Shown one piece after another: positions 46,387 to 57,861 of a stretch of DNA of 64,000 nt. The stretch is from Polyodon spathula (taxonomy: Eukaryota; Chordata; Actinopteri; Acipenseriformes; Polyodontidae): assembly GCF_017654505.1 (NCBI RefSeq), contig NC_054538.1, positions 60,402,684 through 60,466,683 on the forward strand, written 5' to 3'. The translations under genes and the position numbers were made by a program. Each line of letters begins with the position of its first letter. Position 1 is the stretch's first letter. The notes beneath the pieces were generated by a model, which had not been told where the DNA came from, did no database searches, and worked only from the letters and a program-made list of their open reading frames with translations.

Positions 46387-46602
46387 TAGCAATGGCCAAA
46401 AGTTTTGCACCTATTGAATTAACTAATTTTCCTTCATAAAGTCGAATGAAACCTGCTGAATAATGTTATGTTATCACATTGAATTACATTCTGCTTTGTG
46501 GTTTTCCATACACTTAATGAAAAACTTTATTTATTTATTCATTTTTTTAATTATGTCTCAATCCTAAAATTCCAGGTGATGGAAAACTTTTGGCCAAAGC
46601 TG
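46387..46602. mobile_element. Tc1-type MITE
   Basis: Inverted ends ggccaaaagtttt on the left and aaaacttttggcc on the right, with TA flanks at 46385-46386 and 46603-46604. The 216-bp unit has no coding capacity. Confidence 0.8.
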
Positions 46603-47355
46603 TACATAGAACACAGATTATAATGTGTAAAGCACAACTCCATGATATGTTCACAAAGAACTGGACTGACCACTAGAATTATATTTTCCTTCAGCAACCA
46701 GATTTCCAGCTAGGGTTGGAATTATGTCAGTGGCCTGGACATAAATGTCTTAACATCCAAGTATTTAACAATTCTTGTAATCTGTAATTGCTTAAGAAAG
46801 ACTGACATACTGTTTTGTTATAAAGGTTGTCTGGTGCTGTTTTGAAGATGAATACTTTGCACTCCCTTTATAACAAGGCCCTTTATACTGCGGAACAGGT
46901 TATAAATCGAAAGTCATGGCTCCCATTTGCCCCATAATACCATTACTCTAACACACGTATTCTTGTTATAAGGTGGAACACAAACAGCACTGAAACCTGG
47001 ACAAACGAAGTGTCAATTCTATATCAAGAATACTTGAGTAGCAAGTGTTAATAAGCAATAGGAATTTTTAAATAATGATCTATTTAAATGTGTGGTAACA
47101 ATAACCTGTCTGTTGATAAACACATAGTAAATTCGCTCTAATCAGGACCATGGTAGTCCAGATTGACTTACAGTACAATACAAACCGCATTATCATAGTG
47201 AAATGCAAGCTGGCAACAGCTGTAACAAAACCAACTTCATAATCAAAATTCAATGACAAGTGTTTAAAGCATTTACAGAAGTCTCTGAAATGTATCCCCA
47301 CAAAGGTTTATTAGTGTTTTTTTATATATAAAAGAAAGTAGTTTTGACAGGGTAG
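46603..47355. other. Unique DNA, possible Tigger-like trace
   Basis: No gene. ccctttataacaaggccctt, tactgcgg and ggttataaatcgaaag near 46864-46910 recall the ends of Tigger-like elements elsewhere in the window, but no partner end is certain. Confidence 0.3.
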
Positions 47356-47583
47356 TGTCACAGCCCAGGCTGGCTACCAGTAAGAATAAGACCCAGACAG
47401 AAAGCTGCAGTTTAAGTGCATATCCACGCTCTTATTAAACACAAAAACAAACAAAACTCGGAACGAGGGCCAAAATGAAAGGTTTAAACAAAAGCAAAAC
47501 ACACTTGTGGCTGAGCATTAGCCTTCACTACCATGTAACAAAATAATACAAACAGCACAGCACAACACAGCACAAAACCCATC

Positions 47584-47630
<47 letters not shown>

Positions 47631-47815
47631 ACCAACAAACAAAGGATTTTGCTTCCTTTTTATATATGTTGCCACTCCCCAATTAGTACTCAATTACCTA
47701 ACTGGGGAATGGCCACATCTGTGATTGTTGGCAGGGACAGATTTAACCCCATCACTGCCAACCTTACATTCTTCCACACGCTATTTACAACAGCAGGACT
47801 TCCCTGCCACCACAG
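47356..47815 (-). mobile_element. Solo LTR (reverse)
   Basis: In reverse it begins TGTGGTGGCAGGG at 47815 and ends GGCTGTGACA at 47356. A TATA-like acatatataaaaaggaagc lies near 47665 in that orientation, followed by the 7-bp minisatellite. The start resembles the LTR at 54556. No convincing target duplication (ggtag versus gtcaa). Confidence 0.6.
47581..47631. repeat. 7-bp minisatellite (ctcctgt)n
   Basis: About seven consecutive ctcctgt units lie just downstream of the LTR TATA box, in its transcribed part. Confidence 0.95.
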
Positions 47816-49618
47816 TCAAGGCATGCTGAGTAAGATATCGATTACGACCAGGACTCTGCACCAATCACTAATCTAAATAGTCTACTAAACCGTACAATAT
47901 ATTCAGAATAAAATGCACCTTCCAGCAGCAACAAAATCAGCAGACATGACTAAAGTGTCTTAAATGACAACCAAGCAGCCACGGTGTCAAACATTATTGT
48001 AATATCATTGTCATTTGACACTTTGTTAATGCAAACGCCTAAATATTTTCTTTTAATATTACCAAGGACAGAAATTCCAAATCTGTTTGGATAGATTTGT
48101 GAAAAGACAGGTCACATCATCAAACATACAATAAGCAAAGCCTTGCTACTAACACGATATACAATCTGAAATGCTGAGAAGTGAAATAGCATCAATAAGA
48201 CATGTCACAATTGATCATGGCTAGGAACCGACAGCTAAAGGATGGGCTGTGAGTTGATTTCCACATACCATCCTTGACAGAATCCAAAAGAAACAACTTT
48301 CCTTGACAGGCAGCTGACAAAAGAAAAACTGCAAGTGGTTGTTCGTGCAAGAGGTGATCTTAAAAAAATAAATAAAATAAAGTGAATTTATCAGGGGGTG
48401 ATAGCGTTCCTTGTCCGGCGGTGAGTAATGTCTGGTTATTTACAGGCCCCCTTTCTGGTGAAGGCTTTATCAGTCATTCCAGGGTTATTTACAAAGAAAA
48501 GTGTATATCAGTTACAAGGACATGGCTTTGCCAAGCGAGAGATAACAAAGGAGGAAATCAGGCACTGGTCTCACACTGAATGATGCATCTCCTAGTTAGT
48601 AAAGAGCTGGAAATGAATGGGCCCTCTTTGGCAGCATGCCTGGCATGTTCTGCAATAGTACATTTATCCCCACTGATTAGATTAGGAATTATTAATGGAG
48701 GTCTATGGAGTAGAGCAAAGGGTCATTTGGAGTTTAATTCTATTCTCAGATAACTTAATTTCAGCTGATGTGATTGTTATTGTCGGAGTTCTAGATGTTT
48801 ATAGAAAACAATATCCTCACTAACACATTCAGACATCCTATTTGAGACATCAGGTGGGTCATTAAATAGCTGGGTTGAATGAGTCCCTTGCAAAAGTTAA
48901 TATTCAGAGAGACCTTTTCTCCTTGGAAGTTGTAAATGGGTCAACAGGGAGATTGAACAGTAATTTACAACAACAACAACAGGGTGGGAAACAGGGACCA
49001 TTTTATGAAATACTTCTGCAGTATTTCTTAAAGGGTATTGTCTAAATGTCTATGTTGAAATAGAACGGGTAACATTTCACTGATAATATGCAGCTCCTGC
49101 ATATATTAGGTGCCGTTTTACACCTGTCTTCTGATAAAGGTGCTCACCTTTCCCCTCTGAGACCCAACTCTGGGCCCTGTTCAGTCTCACTGGAAGTTTT
49201 GTCTATCAAGCAGCTGCTGTGGAGGCCAAATAAAGTAAATGAAGTTGTCACTATTCCTGATAGACAGGCATTAACTTCAGCAAACTAAAAAGACTACTGA
49301 CACTAATTACATTAGGACCTAAACCAGGGAAACTTAAGAGCAGATCGGACAAAAGGATACATTCAAGTTAAACAGAAATAAAACTAAAGTATACAGTATT
49401 TGTGAGGAAGAATTATGTGTTGTTGCTTTACATTATAAAAGTGGCAAGTGTCACATGTTATTTATAGACATTAGAGGCAGTATGGTACGGCTCTAAAATA
49501 TAACAGTAATCTTACGTATTTTTGTTGTTGTTTCAGTCGTTACATTGTGGTTATTCTTTTGTTTAATTTCTGACACACAAATGAAATGGTTGTTGATGCA
49601 GTTTAAGGTGTGTCTAGG
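47816..49618. other. Unique DNA, possible conserved block
   Basis: No gene or element is recognised. 48600-48960 is complex unique sequence without simple repeats and could be conserved non-coding DNA; this is inference only. Confidence 0.25.
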
Positions 49619-49626
49619 GTCTAGAC

Positions 49627-51790
49627 CAGGGGTGTCAAACTCATCTGGCCGCAAGGACCATTTAAATTAAGACTGCACTTGGTGGGCCGCACCATAAAAA
49701 AAATATATGCAGGCCAATATACTCAAATATACCACTTCTCCCAAAACACATTACCCCCACTGCATCAAGAAGTATGCAGACACTGTTTCAATCAATTATT
49801 TCAATCAACCAATCAACAATACAGTACAAAAATAGGCACATATAACTAAAACACTCATAAAAAAACTTCAATATCACAATTGCTAAATATTTCATTGTTA
49901 ATACAATGGAGGAAATATAATTATTTTACTTTCAATGGAAAAAGAGGTCAGAGTACAATATATAATGCTAAGGCTCAATATGTTACTTAAATTCCAAAAA
50001 TATAATGTTTTTAACACCACTGAAATAAAAAAAAAAATACTGGCAGGCTATGAAAATGCAATTTTGGTAAACAGTACCACTAAGAAATGGACCTTTTTAT
50101 GACTTCTTTGCTCGCACCAGTGTCTTGATATCTGGCTGTATATCATTAGCTGCGGTCACTCGCAACACAGCAGACAAGTGTTCATCTGTAATCCTTGATC
50201 TTGATCCTTGGTATATTGATTGTTTAATGTTCATTGTCAAGAAGAGCTGCTTGCAGATGTGCAGTAAATAAGTGTTTCCAAATAAATTCTGAATTTTGCA
50301 AAAAGTTCTGCCAATTTGGGAAACTCATTGACTGAAACATGTTGGTAGAAATCTTGCTGTGGCACTTTGTTGAATTTATCCTTGAGATGCTGTTTGCACT
50401 GAATATCAATCGGCTCCATTTGAAGATCTGGCGGAGCTGTTGTCACATTAAAGGTAAATGGGTTTGCAAATAACTGAAAGTTATTTCAATGAGACTGGAA
50501 GTCTTGAAATCGACAATCAAATTATTTTATCAGGTTTAGTAGTTTTTCACTGCAGTGCTTGTCTTCATCAGCAAATTAATCTTTGTGTAACTCTTGAATC
50601 TCTCAGCACGCATTGAAGTGAACAAAATGTAACCTGTTGCTGCCACAAATTTAGCTTGGCTTTAAAAGCTCACATGTCTTGCTCTCATGATCTGCTTTGG
50701 TTTCTTGTTTAAAATGTTCAGCGAGAAACACAAGATCCAGTAGCCATTGGGGATTACTGAGCTCCACAAGGTGTTTTCCTTGTTCCGACATGAAGTCTTG
50801 TATTATCTGACGCAACTGCCCCACCACTCAGACATCGTACCTGGGTAAAATACAGTAAATCCTCATTCTGTGATTCCAACTCATTTAACAAGGCACGAAA
50901 CTATTGATGTTGCAAACCCCTGCTGTGGATGAAATTCACACACTTGATAACAAAGCTCATCACATGTTCTAATTTTGCAACTTTTCCATATAATGCAGAA
51001 TGTAGAATGCAGTGTAAGAAAATTGGGACTTGCGCGTTTATTTATTTCATTTTTTCCAGCACTCTGCCAGGCATCCAGCACTCTGCGCTCTCATCCAAGG
51101 TGACTAAAAATGCACGAAACTCCTTGGCTTTTTCTTTAAGTTACAGTTTAATGTTACCTGACATTTCGGTAATGTGCTCAGCAACCGTGTCAAGAGACAG
51201 ACTGACATTAGAAACATTTTCTCTTTTTTCAGGCCGTACTACTTTGGCTGTTTTAAGCAAGAACCTTTTAACAAATTTGCCATCTGAAAACAGTTTGGCA
51301 GCACATGCAATCTCTTAGCTACCAATAAAACTGGACTCCGCACACTTACATTTTTTTCTTACTTTTCAGAAAAAAACGTTTCGTTGAGACTCTGTATCTT
51401 CTTTCATCTTTGCGACTTTGTCAGTCTTTCCAGTAAACTCAGAGTACTTTGCTTTGTGCAGTGAGTCATAGTACGACTGTATGTTATAATCTTTCATAAC
51501 TGCAACCGTTGCACTGCGAATCAGACATATTGCCATGTCATCAAATTTAGTAAAAAAATAATCATCTGTCCAACGATTTTGGAATCTTCTGTGTTCCATC
51601 TACACCTTTCACTTTCGTGACATCTCAAATTACTTTTTGACAACTGATTTGAAATTTTACACAAGGTAAAATAAATACAGTCATAATCATCATTATTTTT
51701 GCCATTACATACAGTACATCAATGCAATTTTAGAAACAAATGGTCGGGCCGCCAAAAATCGCTCCAGGGGCCGTATGATTGACACCCCTG
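49627..51790 (-). mobile_element. hAT (Charlie-type) transposon with TIRs and 8-bp duplication
   Basis: The element starts caggggtgtcaaactc and ends tgacacccctg, the inverted terminus typical of hAT-Charlie elements. The 8 bp on either side are gtctagac (49619-49626) and gtttagac (51791-51798), matching at seven of eight positions, as expected for a hAT target duplication. Length is 2164 bp. The coding strand is minus. Confidence 0.9.
50080..51599 (-). pseudogene. hAT transposase remnant (GTF2IRD2/FAM200-like)
   Basis: From the minus-strand ATG at 51599 the frame reads RRFQNRWTDDYFF and continues with CLIRSATVAVMKDYNIQ..Y, the BED-like N-terminus of Charlie-type transposases related to GTF2IRD2 and FAM200 proteins. 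A middle piece at 51081-50881 has FLTLHSTFC and VCEFHPQQG, matching the region after the second catalytic motif. A C-terminal piece from 50446 has PPDLQMEPIDIQC and FPKLAELFAKF, matching the dimerisation region. The pieces lie in different frames with stops between, and about 500 codons' worth is left of the 600 or so expected. Not functional. Confidence 0.85.
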
Positions 51791-51798
51791 GTTTAGAC

Positions 51799-52082
51799 CA
51801 ACATAGCCAGCTGTATATAAATTACAGTGAGCAACCGACAGAAAGCAAATTTATGAATACACTGTCAGATATTTAGTGAAATAATTGATGGCTTGGCATA
51901 ATGCACCCTTAAACAATATCAGAAGTAGGGTAGGGCCTTGTTCAACAAAATCTTGTAATTTGGAAGTCTACTTATTCACTAACCGAATTTCCAGGTACAG
52001 TACTTGTTGAATATTTTAAATATGTTTCATGCTTTTTTGGCAAAGTGGTAGGTAGTACACAGATTTAGAGATGAAGCAGGTT
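51799..52082. other. Unique DNA between elements
   Basis: Short spacer between the hAT element and the next LTR; nothing recognised. Confidence 0.3.
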
Positions 52083-52788
52083 TGTTACAACGACAGACAA
52101 CAAAGTACTGGCGAAATGATGATTTATTTTTGTAATTCAATGTCACTTGACAACACTAAATAATAACAAGGAGAACTAGCAATCCACCCCTAGTGTATTG
52201 CACAGTTTATTTAAACACAAGGTTCAGTCCTGAAATAATACACATGATACAAGCACTACACCCAACACAAACACCATCACAAGTTCAGAGTGAGGGCAGT
52301 GAATTGTAATGGTGCGATATATGTTATTGGTGAAACACAAGTGCACTGAAATCTGGGTTGACTGCTGGTCTTAAACAACAGCTCCCAGATAGGTTAGCCA
52401 TCTATATTATACAAGCAGTTCAATTAATATGGTAAAGAAACAAAACACAAAACACTCATGATACAAATTTACAGTCCTTCAGTGGTTCTTTCGCAACCAT
52501 AACAAAGGAACAGATCACCTTGCTTTGCCCCCTTATGTACCGTCAATCATGCCCCCTCGGTAAACGATTGCAACTGCTCCTCCAATCCGCGGCTGCCACA
52601 TGGCTTCCCTTCCGGGTCGATGACTTGGTGTACCGTACCTCTGCCCCTTTTCTAGATGGCCGTCTTCCACCTAACCCTGGGAATGAATTGTCTGGCCATC
52701 CAGTCCAGGGCACCCTGTTCCCTTTATACAGCACCCTCACAGGTCGGGAGGGAGATTTATCACCAAGAATCATTCTGTCTCTGTCACA
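52083..52788 (-). mobile_element. Solo LTR, family 1 (reverse)
   Basis: In reverse it starts TGTGACAGAGACAGAATG at 52788 and ends GTTGTAACA at 52083. It shares ccctcccgacctgtgagg-type sequence, gttagccatctatatt and caaaacactcatg with the LTR at 14868-15581. The 3' end differs from that copy. No clear target duplication. No internal genes. Confidence 0.7.
52543..52773 (-). other. Short frame at LTR nucleotide 16 (family 1)
   Basis: ATG at LTR nucleotide 16 opens a 76-codon frame with SPSRPVRVLYKGNRVPWTGW and RKGAEVRYT. The same residues recur in the copy at 15345-15566. Basic and proline-rich, no known domain; coding status unproven. Confidence 0.3.
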
Positions 52789-53829
52789 GCTTTATATGAT
52801 TGTGATGATAATGATGAATATTATTATTCTACCAATTGTATATTTGGTTTGCTACATCTATACAAACCACTGAAAAGCAGTGAAAAACAGGAAAAAAGAA
52901 ATAGTAATGCCAAATTTACATTATTTCTCAAAATTCATGCCTAGCCCTTAGCTGTACGTTACACAGTATCCTATATGCAGGCAGTACATTTCCTAAGACC
53001 TTGTTAATGTTAACATTTGCATAAAACTCACAAAATAATGCTGACATTACTGGTACATTTTATCTATAGTTATATTTACAGCCATATTTCATCTTTAGAG
53101 GCACGTCTGACTTAAGCTAAGATCTATTTTTTTATAGAGAAGCTTTCACAACAACATCATATCACAGTAAAGAGCAATAACAAATATTTTTCATTTTTAA
53201 ATATTTTAACATAAATTAAAATTTTGACGGATGAGAAATATGGTTATGCATTAACGCTGATGAAAATGTCTTGCTTATCAGTATGTTAAGGGCATTTGCA
53301 TCCTATTAAAAATAGCAAGTCTAAAACATTAGTATAAACTGAAATTACTGTTACCATACATGGACAGTATTATTATTGGAATGTCTGCTACAGTTTATGC
53401 AGAATGCTGTTTAGTTCCTGGATTTACCTGGTCTTTGCACAGTCCTTCTGGATTTTATCACACTGAAGAGCTTGCAGTAAGTTCTGTGGAATGTGCTATT
53501 AGGCAATAAGTTTTGTACTGTGAGTAAAGGTACAGATGTCAGTATGAACAGTTAAAATTTCTAGATGATACACCAGAGGGTGCTGGTTGAATGGGTTTGC
53601 AGTCAGAGCATGGGGGGACAGAAAAGACCTGAGTTACGGGATGCACTATAATTTGATCTTTGTTACACACTGTTCCCAGCTCCGTAGCGCTAATTGTATA
53701 CCACAACACAGAATGTCAGTCGCCTTGTCAAAGTATGTCATCTGAATATGCACTGATTGCGCATAAGAATTATGATACAGTTGTGAGTGTGGTGTGAGCA
53801 TCTGACACAGAAACTTCCTGTCATCTTTT
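52789..53829. other. Unique AT-rich DNA, no gene seen
   Basis: Nothing recognised. Confidence 0.3.
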
Positions 53830-54245
53830 GTGAATGGTTTTCAAATGAGTTCTGAAATTAGGATGAATCCGGTAACGCCAGACCCAGCTGATAAATGTGT
53901 CCATATATGGATGGGGGCCAGAGAGGAACATCTCATCAAGTGCATGCATTTACCATTTGAAAACAATTGGCTTTTCTGTGATGGTCTGCAGCTACTTTAC
54001 AATGGAAAGGCATGGTCCATTAATTTGACTTGGAGGTTGGGAACAGAAATAGTCTTCTCATCCATCATGGATGACTAGGATCTTGTGAAATGTGACATCA
54101 TCTTCCCCAGAGGTGATAGAGTGTTCCAAAATGATAACATGTCAATCCACAAAGCCAGGGTGGTCATCAAGTGGATTGATGAATATGAAAACCCTACATA
54201 TGAATCACCACCAGTGGCCTCCCCATCCTACAGCGATTTAATGTA
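53830..54245 (+). pseudogene. Tc1/mariner-group transposase remnant
   Basis: The frame from 53830, broken by a stop at about 54077, continues in the same register through GDRVFQNDNMSIHKARVVIK (about 54110-54170). This matches the VFQxDNxxxHKA block around the second catalytic Asp in Tc1/mariner transposases, followed by a degraded version of the segment leading to the third acidic residue. Upstream, KCVHIWMGAREEHLIKC fits the region after the first Asp. No terminal repeats are recognised. Neither the third residue nor the DNA-binding part is visible. Confidence 0.6.
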
Positions 54246-54555
54246 ATAAAGTTTGCCTCTATTCATGAAACTATTGTAAACTTTTGTTAAAGGCAATAAC
54301 AGTCTAGAAATAAAATATTTTGCCTTACGTAAATATGATCATTTTTATAAATACATTTTTTACACCCTGCTAGCAAACTTGTGCTACATGGAGAAGGAAC
54401 TTTGTTTGGAAAGGTACATTTTTTTTATCAGTTATGTTATGTTATTATTCACAAGTTTAATCTAGTTCTTCCATGGATCCTGGGCAACAGTGAAACAGAC
54501 AGTTATTTACATTTTTTACAATTTTTTTTTGCAAAAGCTTTCCACTCTTGGGAAC
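54246..54555. other. Unique AT-rich DNA
   Basis: Nothing recognised. Confidence 0.3.
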
Positions 54556-55128
54556 TGTAGCAGGGTGGTAGAAAAGCCCTGCTGAAAATGTATTTGTTTA
54601 TTTTTGAGAGGGTATATTATTATTTAAAAGTAATGTATTTTAACCCCTCAGCCCCTATGTCTAATTTGTATTATTTTTGTATTAGGATTTATTTATGCAT
54701 ATTTATATGACGGCGTAAAAGCCAGGTCTTGTTATTGTTTGGCAGCACGGATAGGGATGCCCCATCCAGATAAAAACCTTGTGCAGAAGGTGACCATCTA
54801 CCAAGTTAATTAATTGATTAATTGTTGCTAATCGGGAGATGGTCACCAGTATAAAAGCCTGCAGCTTTCTGCTTTCTGTGTGAATTGTTGTGGGAGTTCG
54901 GGGGAGAGAATGGAGCGAGAGAGGGGAGTCTGAGAAAAAGAAAAACCATAAGGATCAGTGCCCAGCCTGACCTTAGGTCATTTCTATTTTGTGTTTTTCT
55001 TCAGTCTTGTTATTTTATGTTTGAAAAATAAAAATAGTGTCACAGTGCGCATTTGCACCCGACCTAACTGTGTGTCTCTGCAGTTCCTGCTTGTGGCCTG
55101 ACATCACCACTCAGCCATCCCTGTTACA
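54556..55128 (+). mobile_element. Solo LTR, family 3 (forward)
   Basis: Starts TGTAGCAGGGTGG and ends CATCCCTGTTACA; flanks are ggaac and ggcac (four of five match). A TATA box, cagtataaaagcctgc (about 54848-54863), follows gggagatggtcac, a block shared with the LTR at 6928-7512. aaaaataaaaatag near 55025 is the likely polyadenylation signal. The 3' end (ggcctgacatcacc) resembles family 2. No internal genes. Confidence 0.75.
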
Positions 55129-55133
55129 GGCAC

Positions 55134-55500
55134 ACACCAGATGAACTCTGCACTCCCCTGTAGCGTTGTTGTGGTGTGATAACTTATTTCAGACAATATA
55201 CATTATAAACACCACTCCAACCACTACTGCGTAGTTGAAGGTGTTGACACTACACGTGGCCATGAATAAAACCTTATTAGTTTATTTGGTCAAAAAAGGT
55301 TGGTGACGTGTCCCTGTTAACGGTCACTAAGTGTTACAATACGTACCTACACCCTACTTTGGCATCTACTGTTATACCTCGGGAGGATGACCCTCCACTG
55401 TTACATTACGACTCCACCCTTCGACTACCCTAGAAAATTACGATATGCCGATCTCTTGAACTTCCCTTAAAGGAACGTGCTTGTTCTTATATATATATAT
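55134..55500. other. Unique DNA, no gene seen
   Basis: A spacer ending in a short (TA)n (55489-55500) at the left edge of the Tc1 element. Confidence 0.3.
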
Positions 55501-57003
55501 GTTTGCCTCAGAGTTTCATGCATTTAAATGAGGATTTTTTTCCACTTATCTACACACCATACTCCACACTGTTAAGCGGAAAAAGTTTTATATATTAAAA
55601 ATACAAAACTGAACGTAATTTGATAAGTATCCACCCCCTAAGTTAATACTTGGTGGAAGCACCTTTGGCAGCAATTACAGCTGTGAGTCTATTGGGATAG
55701 GTCTCTACCAACTTTGCACACCTAGATTTGGCAGTATTTGACCATTCTTCTTTACAAAATGGTTCAAGCTCTGTCAAATTCCTTGGGGAGCGTTGATGGA
55801 TTGGATTTAGGTCTGGACTCTGACTGTGCCACTCAATGACATTTACCTTTTCGTTCCTTAGCCACTCCAGTGTAGCTTTGGCTGTGTGCTTTGGGTTGTT
55901 GTCATGCTGAAAGGTGAACTTCTGTCCCAGTTTCAGCTTTATTGCAGAGGGCAGCAGGTTTTCCTCAAGAACTTCTCTGAACTTTGCTCCATTCATTTTC
56001 CCTTCTATCCTAACCAGTGTCCCAGCCCCTGCCGATGAGAAACATCACCATAACATGATGCTGCTTCACAATAGGGATGGTGTTCTTTGGGCGATGTGCT
56101 CGGTTGTGTTTGTGCCAAACATAGCGCTTTGCATTTAGACAAAACGTTCCATTTTAGTTTCGTCAGACCACAAAACTTTTTGCCACATGGCTACAGAATC
56201 TCCTGAGTGTTCTTTTGCATACTTCAAACAGGATTCAAGGTGGGCTTTCTTGAATAATGGCTTCCTTCTTGCCACCCTACCATACAGGCCAGATTTGTGG
56301 AGTGCTTGGGATATTTTTGTCACATGCACACTTTGACCAGTCTTGGCTATAAAAGTCTGTAGCTCTTGCAAAGTTGCCATTGACCTCTTGGTAGCCTCTC
56401 TGATCAGTCTCCTTCTTGCTCGGTCATCCAGATAGGAGGGATGGCCTGATCTAGGCAGGGTCTTGGTGGTGCCATACACCTTCCACTTCTAAATAATTGT
56501 CTTGACCGTGCTCCAAGGGATACTCAAGGCCTTTGATATTTTTTGTACCCATCCCCTGATCTGTGCCTTTCAACAACTTTGACCCGGAGTTCTTTTGAAA
56601 GCGACTTGGTGCTCATGGTTGAGTCTTTGCTTTGAAATGCACTATCCAGCGGAGGAAACCTACAGGAACTGTTGAATTTATCCTGAAAGCATGTGAATCA
56701 TTACAATGTAACGCAGATGGAAGCCACTTAATTTGGTGTGTGAATTTGAAGGCGAGTGGTTACACCAGAGCTAATTTAGGATTGCTGTTACAAGGGGGGT
56801 GGACACTTATCCAAGCTATTTCAGTTTTTATTTTTAATTAATTTTCTACAAATTTTTAGAATATTTTTTTTCACTTGGAAGTTGTTGGGTAAGTTGTGTA
56901 GATAAATGAAAGAAATATATATATATTTTAATGCATTTTAATTCCAGGCTATAAGGCAACAAAAGGTGAAAATTTTTGAAAAGGGGTGTAGACTTTTATA
57001 GCC
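55501..57003 (-). mobile_element. Tc1-like transposon, near full length, long inverted repeats
   Basis: The ends are long, diverged inverted repeats. On the left, ttatctacacaccatactcc and gataagtatccacccccta; on the right, the complements of those words at about 56880-56905 and 56795-56815. The outermost left end (about 40 bp present on the right, ggtgaaaatttttgaaaagg) seems lost. TA repeats flank both sides. The transposase lies on the minus strand. Confidence 0.8.
55643..56616 (-). pseudogene. Tc1 transposase, near full length, third catalytic residue deleted
   Basis: The minus-strand ATG (56616) opens MSTKSLSKELRVKVVERH, the first DNA-binding helix. After a frame change the 56479-56135 frame has the second DNA-binding part (KSGLYGRVARRKPLFKK) and the first catalytic block LWSDETK. 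A stop follows. The 55996-55643 frame has the second catalytic block HDNNPKHTA, then SQSPDLNPI joined directly to HQRSPRNLTELE, and the usual end GASTKY. In family members the third catalytic Glu begins a segment of about 11 residues right after NPI; here it is cleanly deleted in frame. Stops, shifts and this deletion make it inactive. Confidence 0.85.
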
Positions 57004-57036
57004 TATATATATTATATATATATATATACATATATA

Positions 57037-57114
<78 letters not shown>

Positions 57115-57135
57115 TATTTTTTATATATATATATT
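57004..57135. repeat. (TA)n microsatellite after the Tc1 element
   Basis: Alternating TA with a few interruptions (tacatatatatct, taatata, ttatttttta), directly abutting the right end of the Tc1 element. Confidence 0.95.
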
Positions 57136-57264
57136 TCCTTCAGGTGCATATCTTACTACTGTAATTATTCCAGAATGTCCCATTTGCCATCAGTGGTGAT
57201 GGAAGAGTTAAAAGAAACAGGAAAGAAATTCCCAAGAAAGATTTAACGCATGTGTGAATAGAAT

Positions 57265-57861
57265 GGTGAGTGGGGTGCAATAATAACACACACAATCCTA
57301 ATTTTACCAAAAACATCTGTGTCTAATTAAATAATAAACAGAAAATTGCTGTAAAGTGTAAACACGATGGGTTGCAGTCCCAAACAAAATGAACACTCTA
57401 TTAGCCACAGTCCTCCGAGAACGAAACTGTGCACTGTGATCCAATGGAAGTGATCCAGGTGTCTGTGTGATGCTGTGCTGTGCAGTGAGGCTGTGAGTCG
57501 TGCCATTGAGCTGGCTCCATGGCTGCAGCTCCCGGTTTCCGCGCTACTCCTCTGCGAACACAAAACTGAAACAAAGCATGATCCGGCATAATGTTCAATC
57601 TCAGAGTAAGGGGAAATACTCACATAGCAGCATCCCCTTTGTGTAATACCCAACTTCTCCCTGCATATCAGCCCAGTGCCAGGCTTTCTCCAATCGCCGC
57701 CTGCCCCGTAGCCGATCGCAAGGGATTCGTTTCGTGTATGTGGATGACCGACTTTTGGTTTCTACCTACCTTCAAGTCGACTAGTCTACGGGGAAGCATA
57801 CCGTCTACCTTACACAGCGCCCTTTCTGGTCGGGAGGGAGATTCTTTCTCTCTTTGTCACA
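57265..57861 (-). mobile_element. LTR, family 1 (reverse), diverged
   Basis: In reverse it begins TGTGACAAAGAGAGAAAG at 57861 and has cgaccagaaagggcgctgtg, matching the family 1 start at 52788. It lacks the stretch holding the nucleotide-16 ATG. The left boundary near 57265 is uncertain, and I found no target duplication. Confidence 0.55.
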
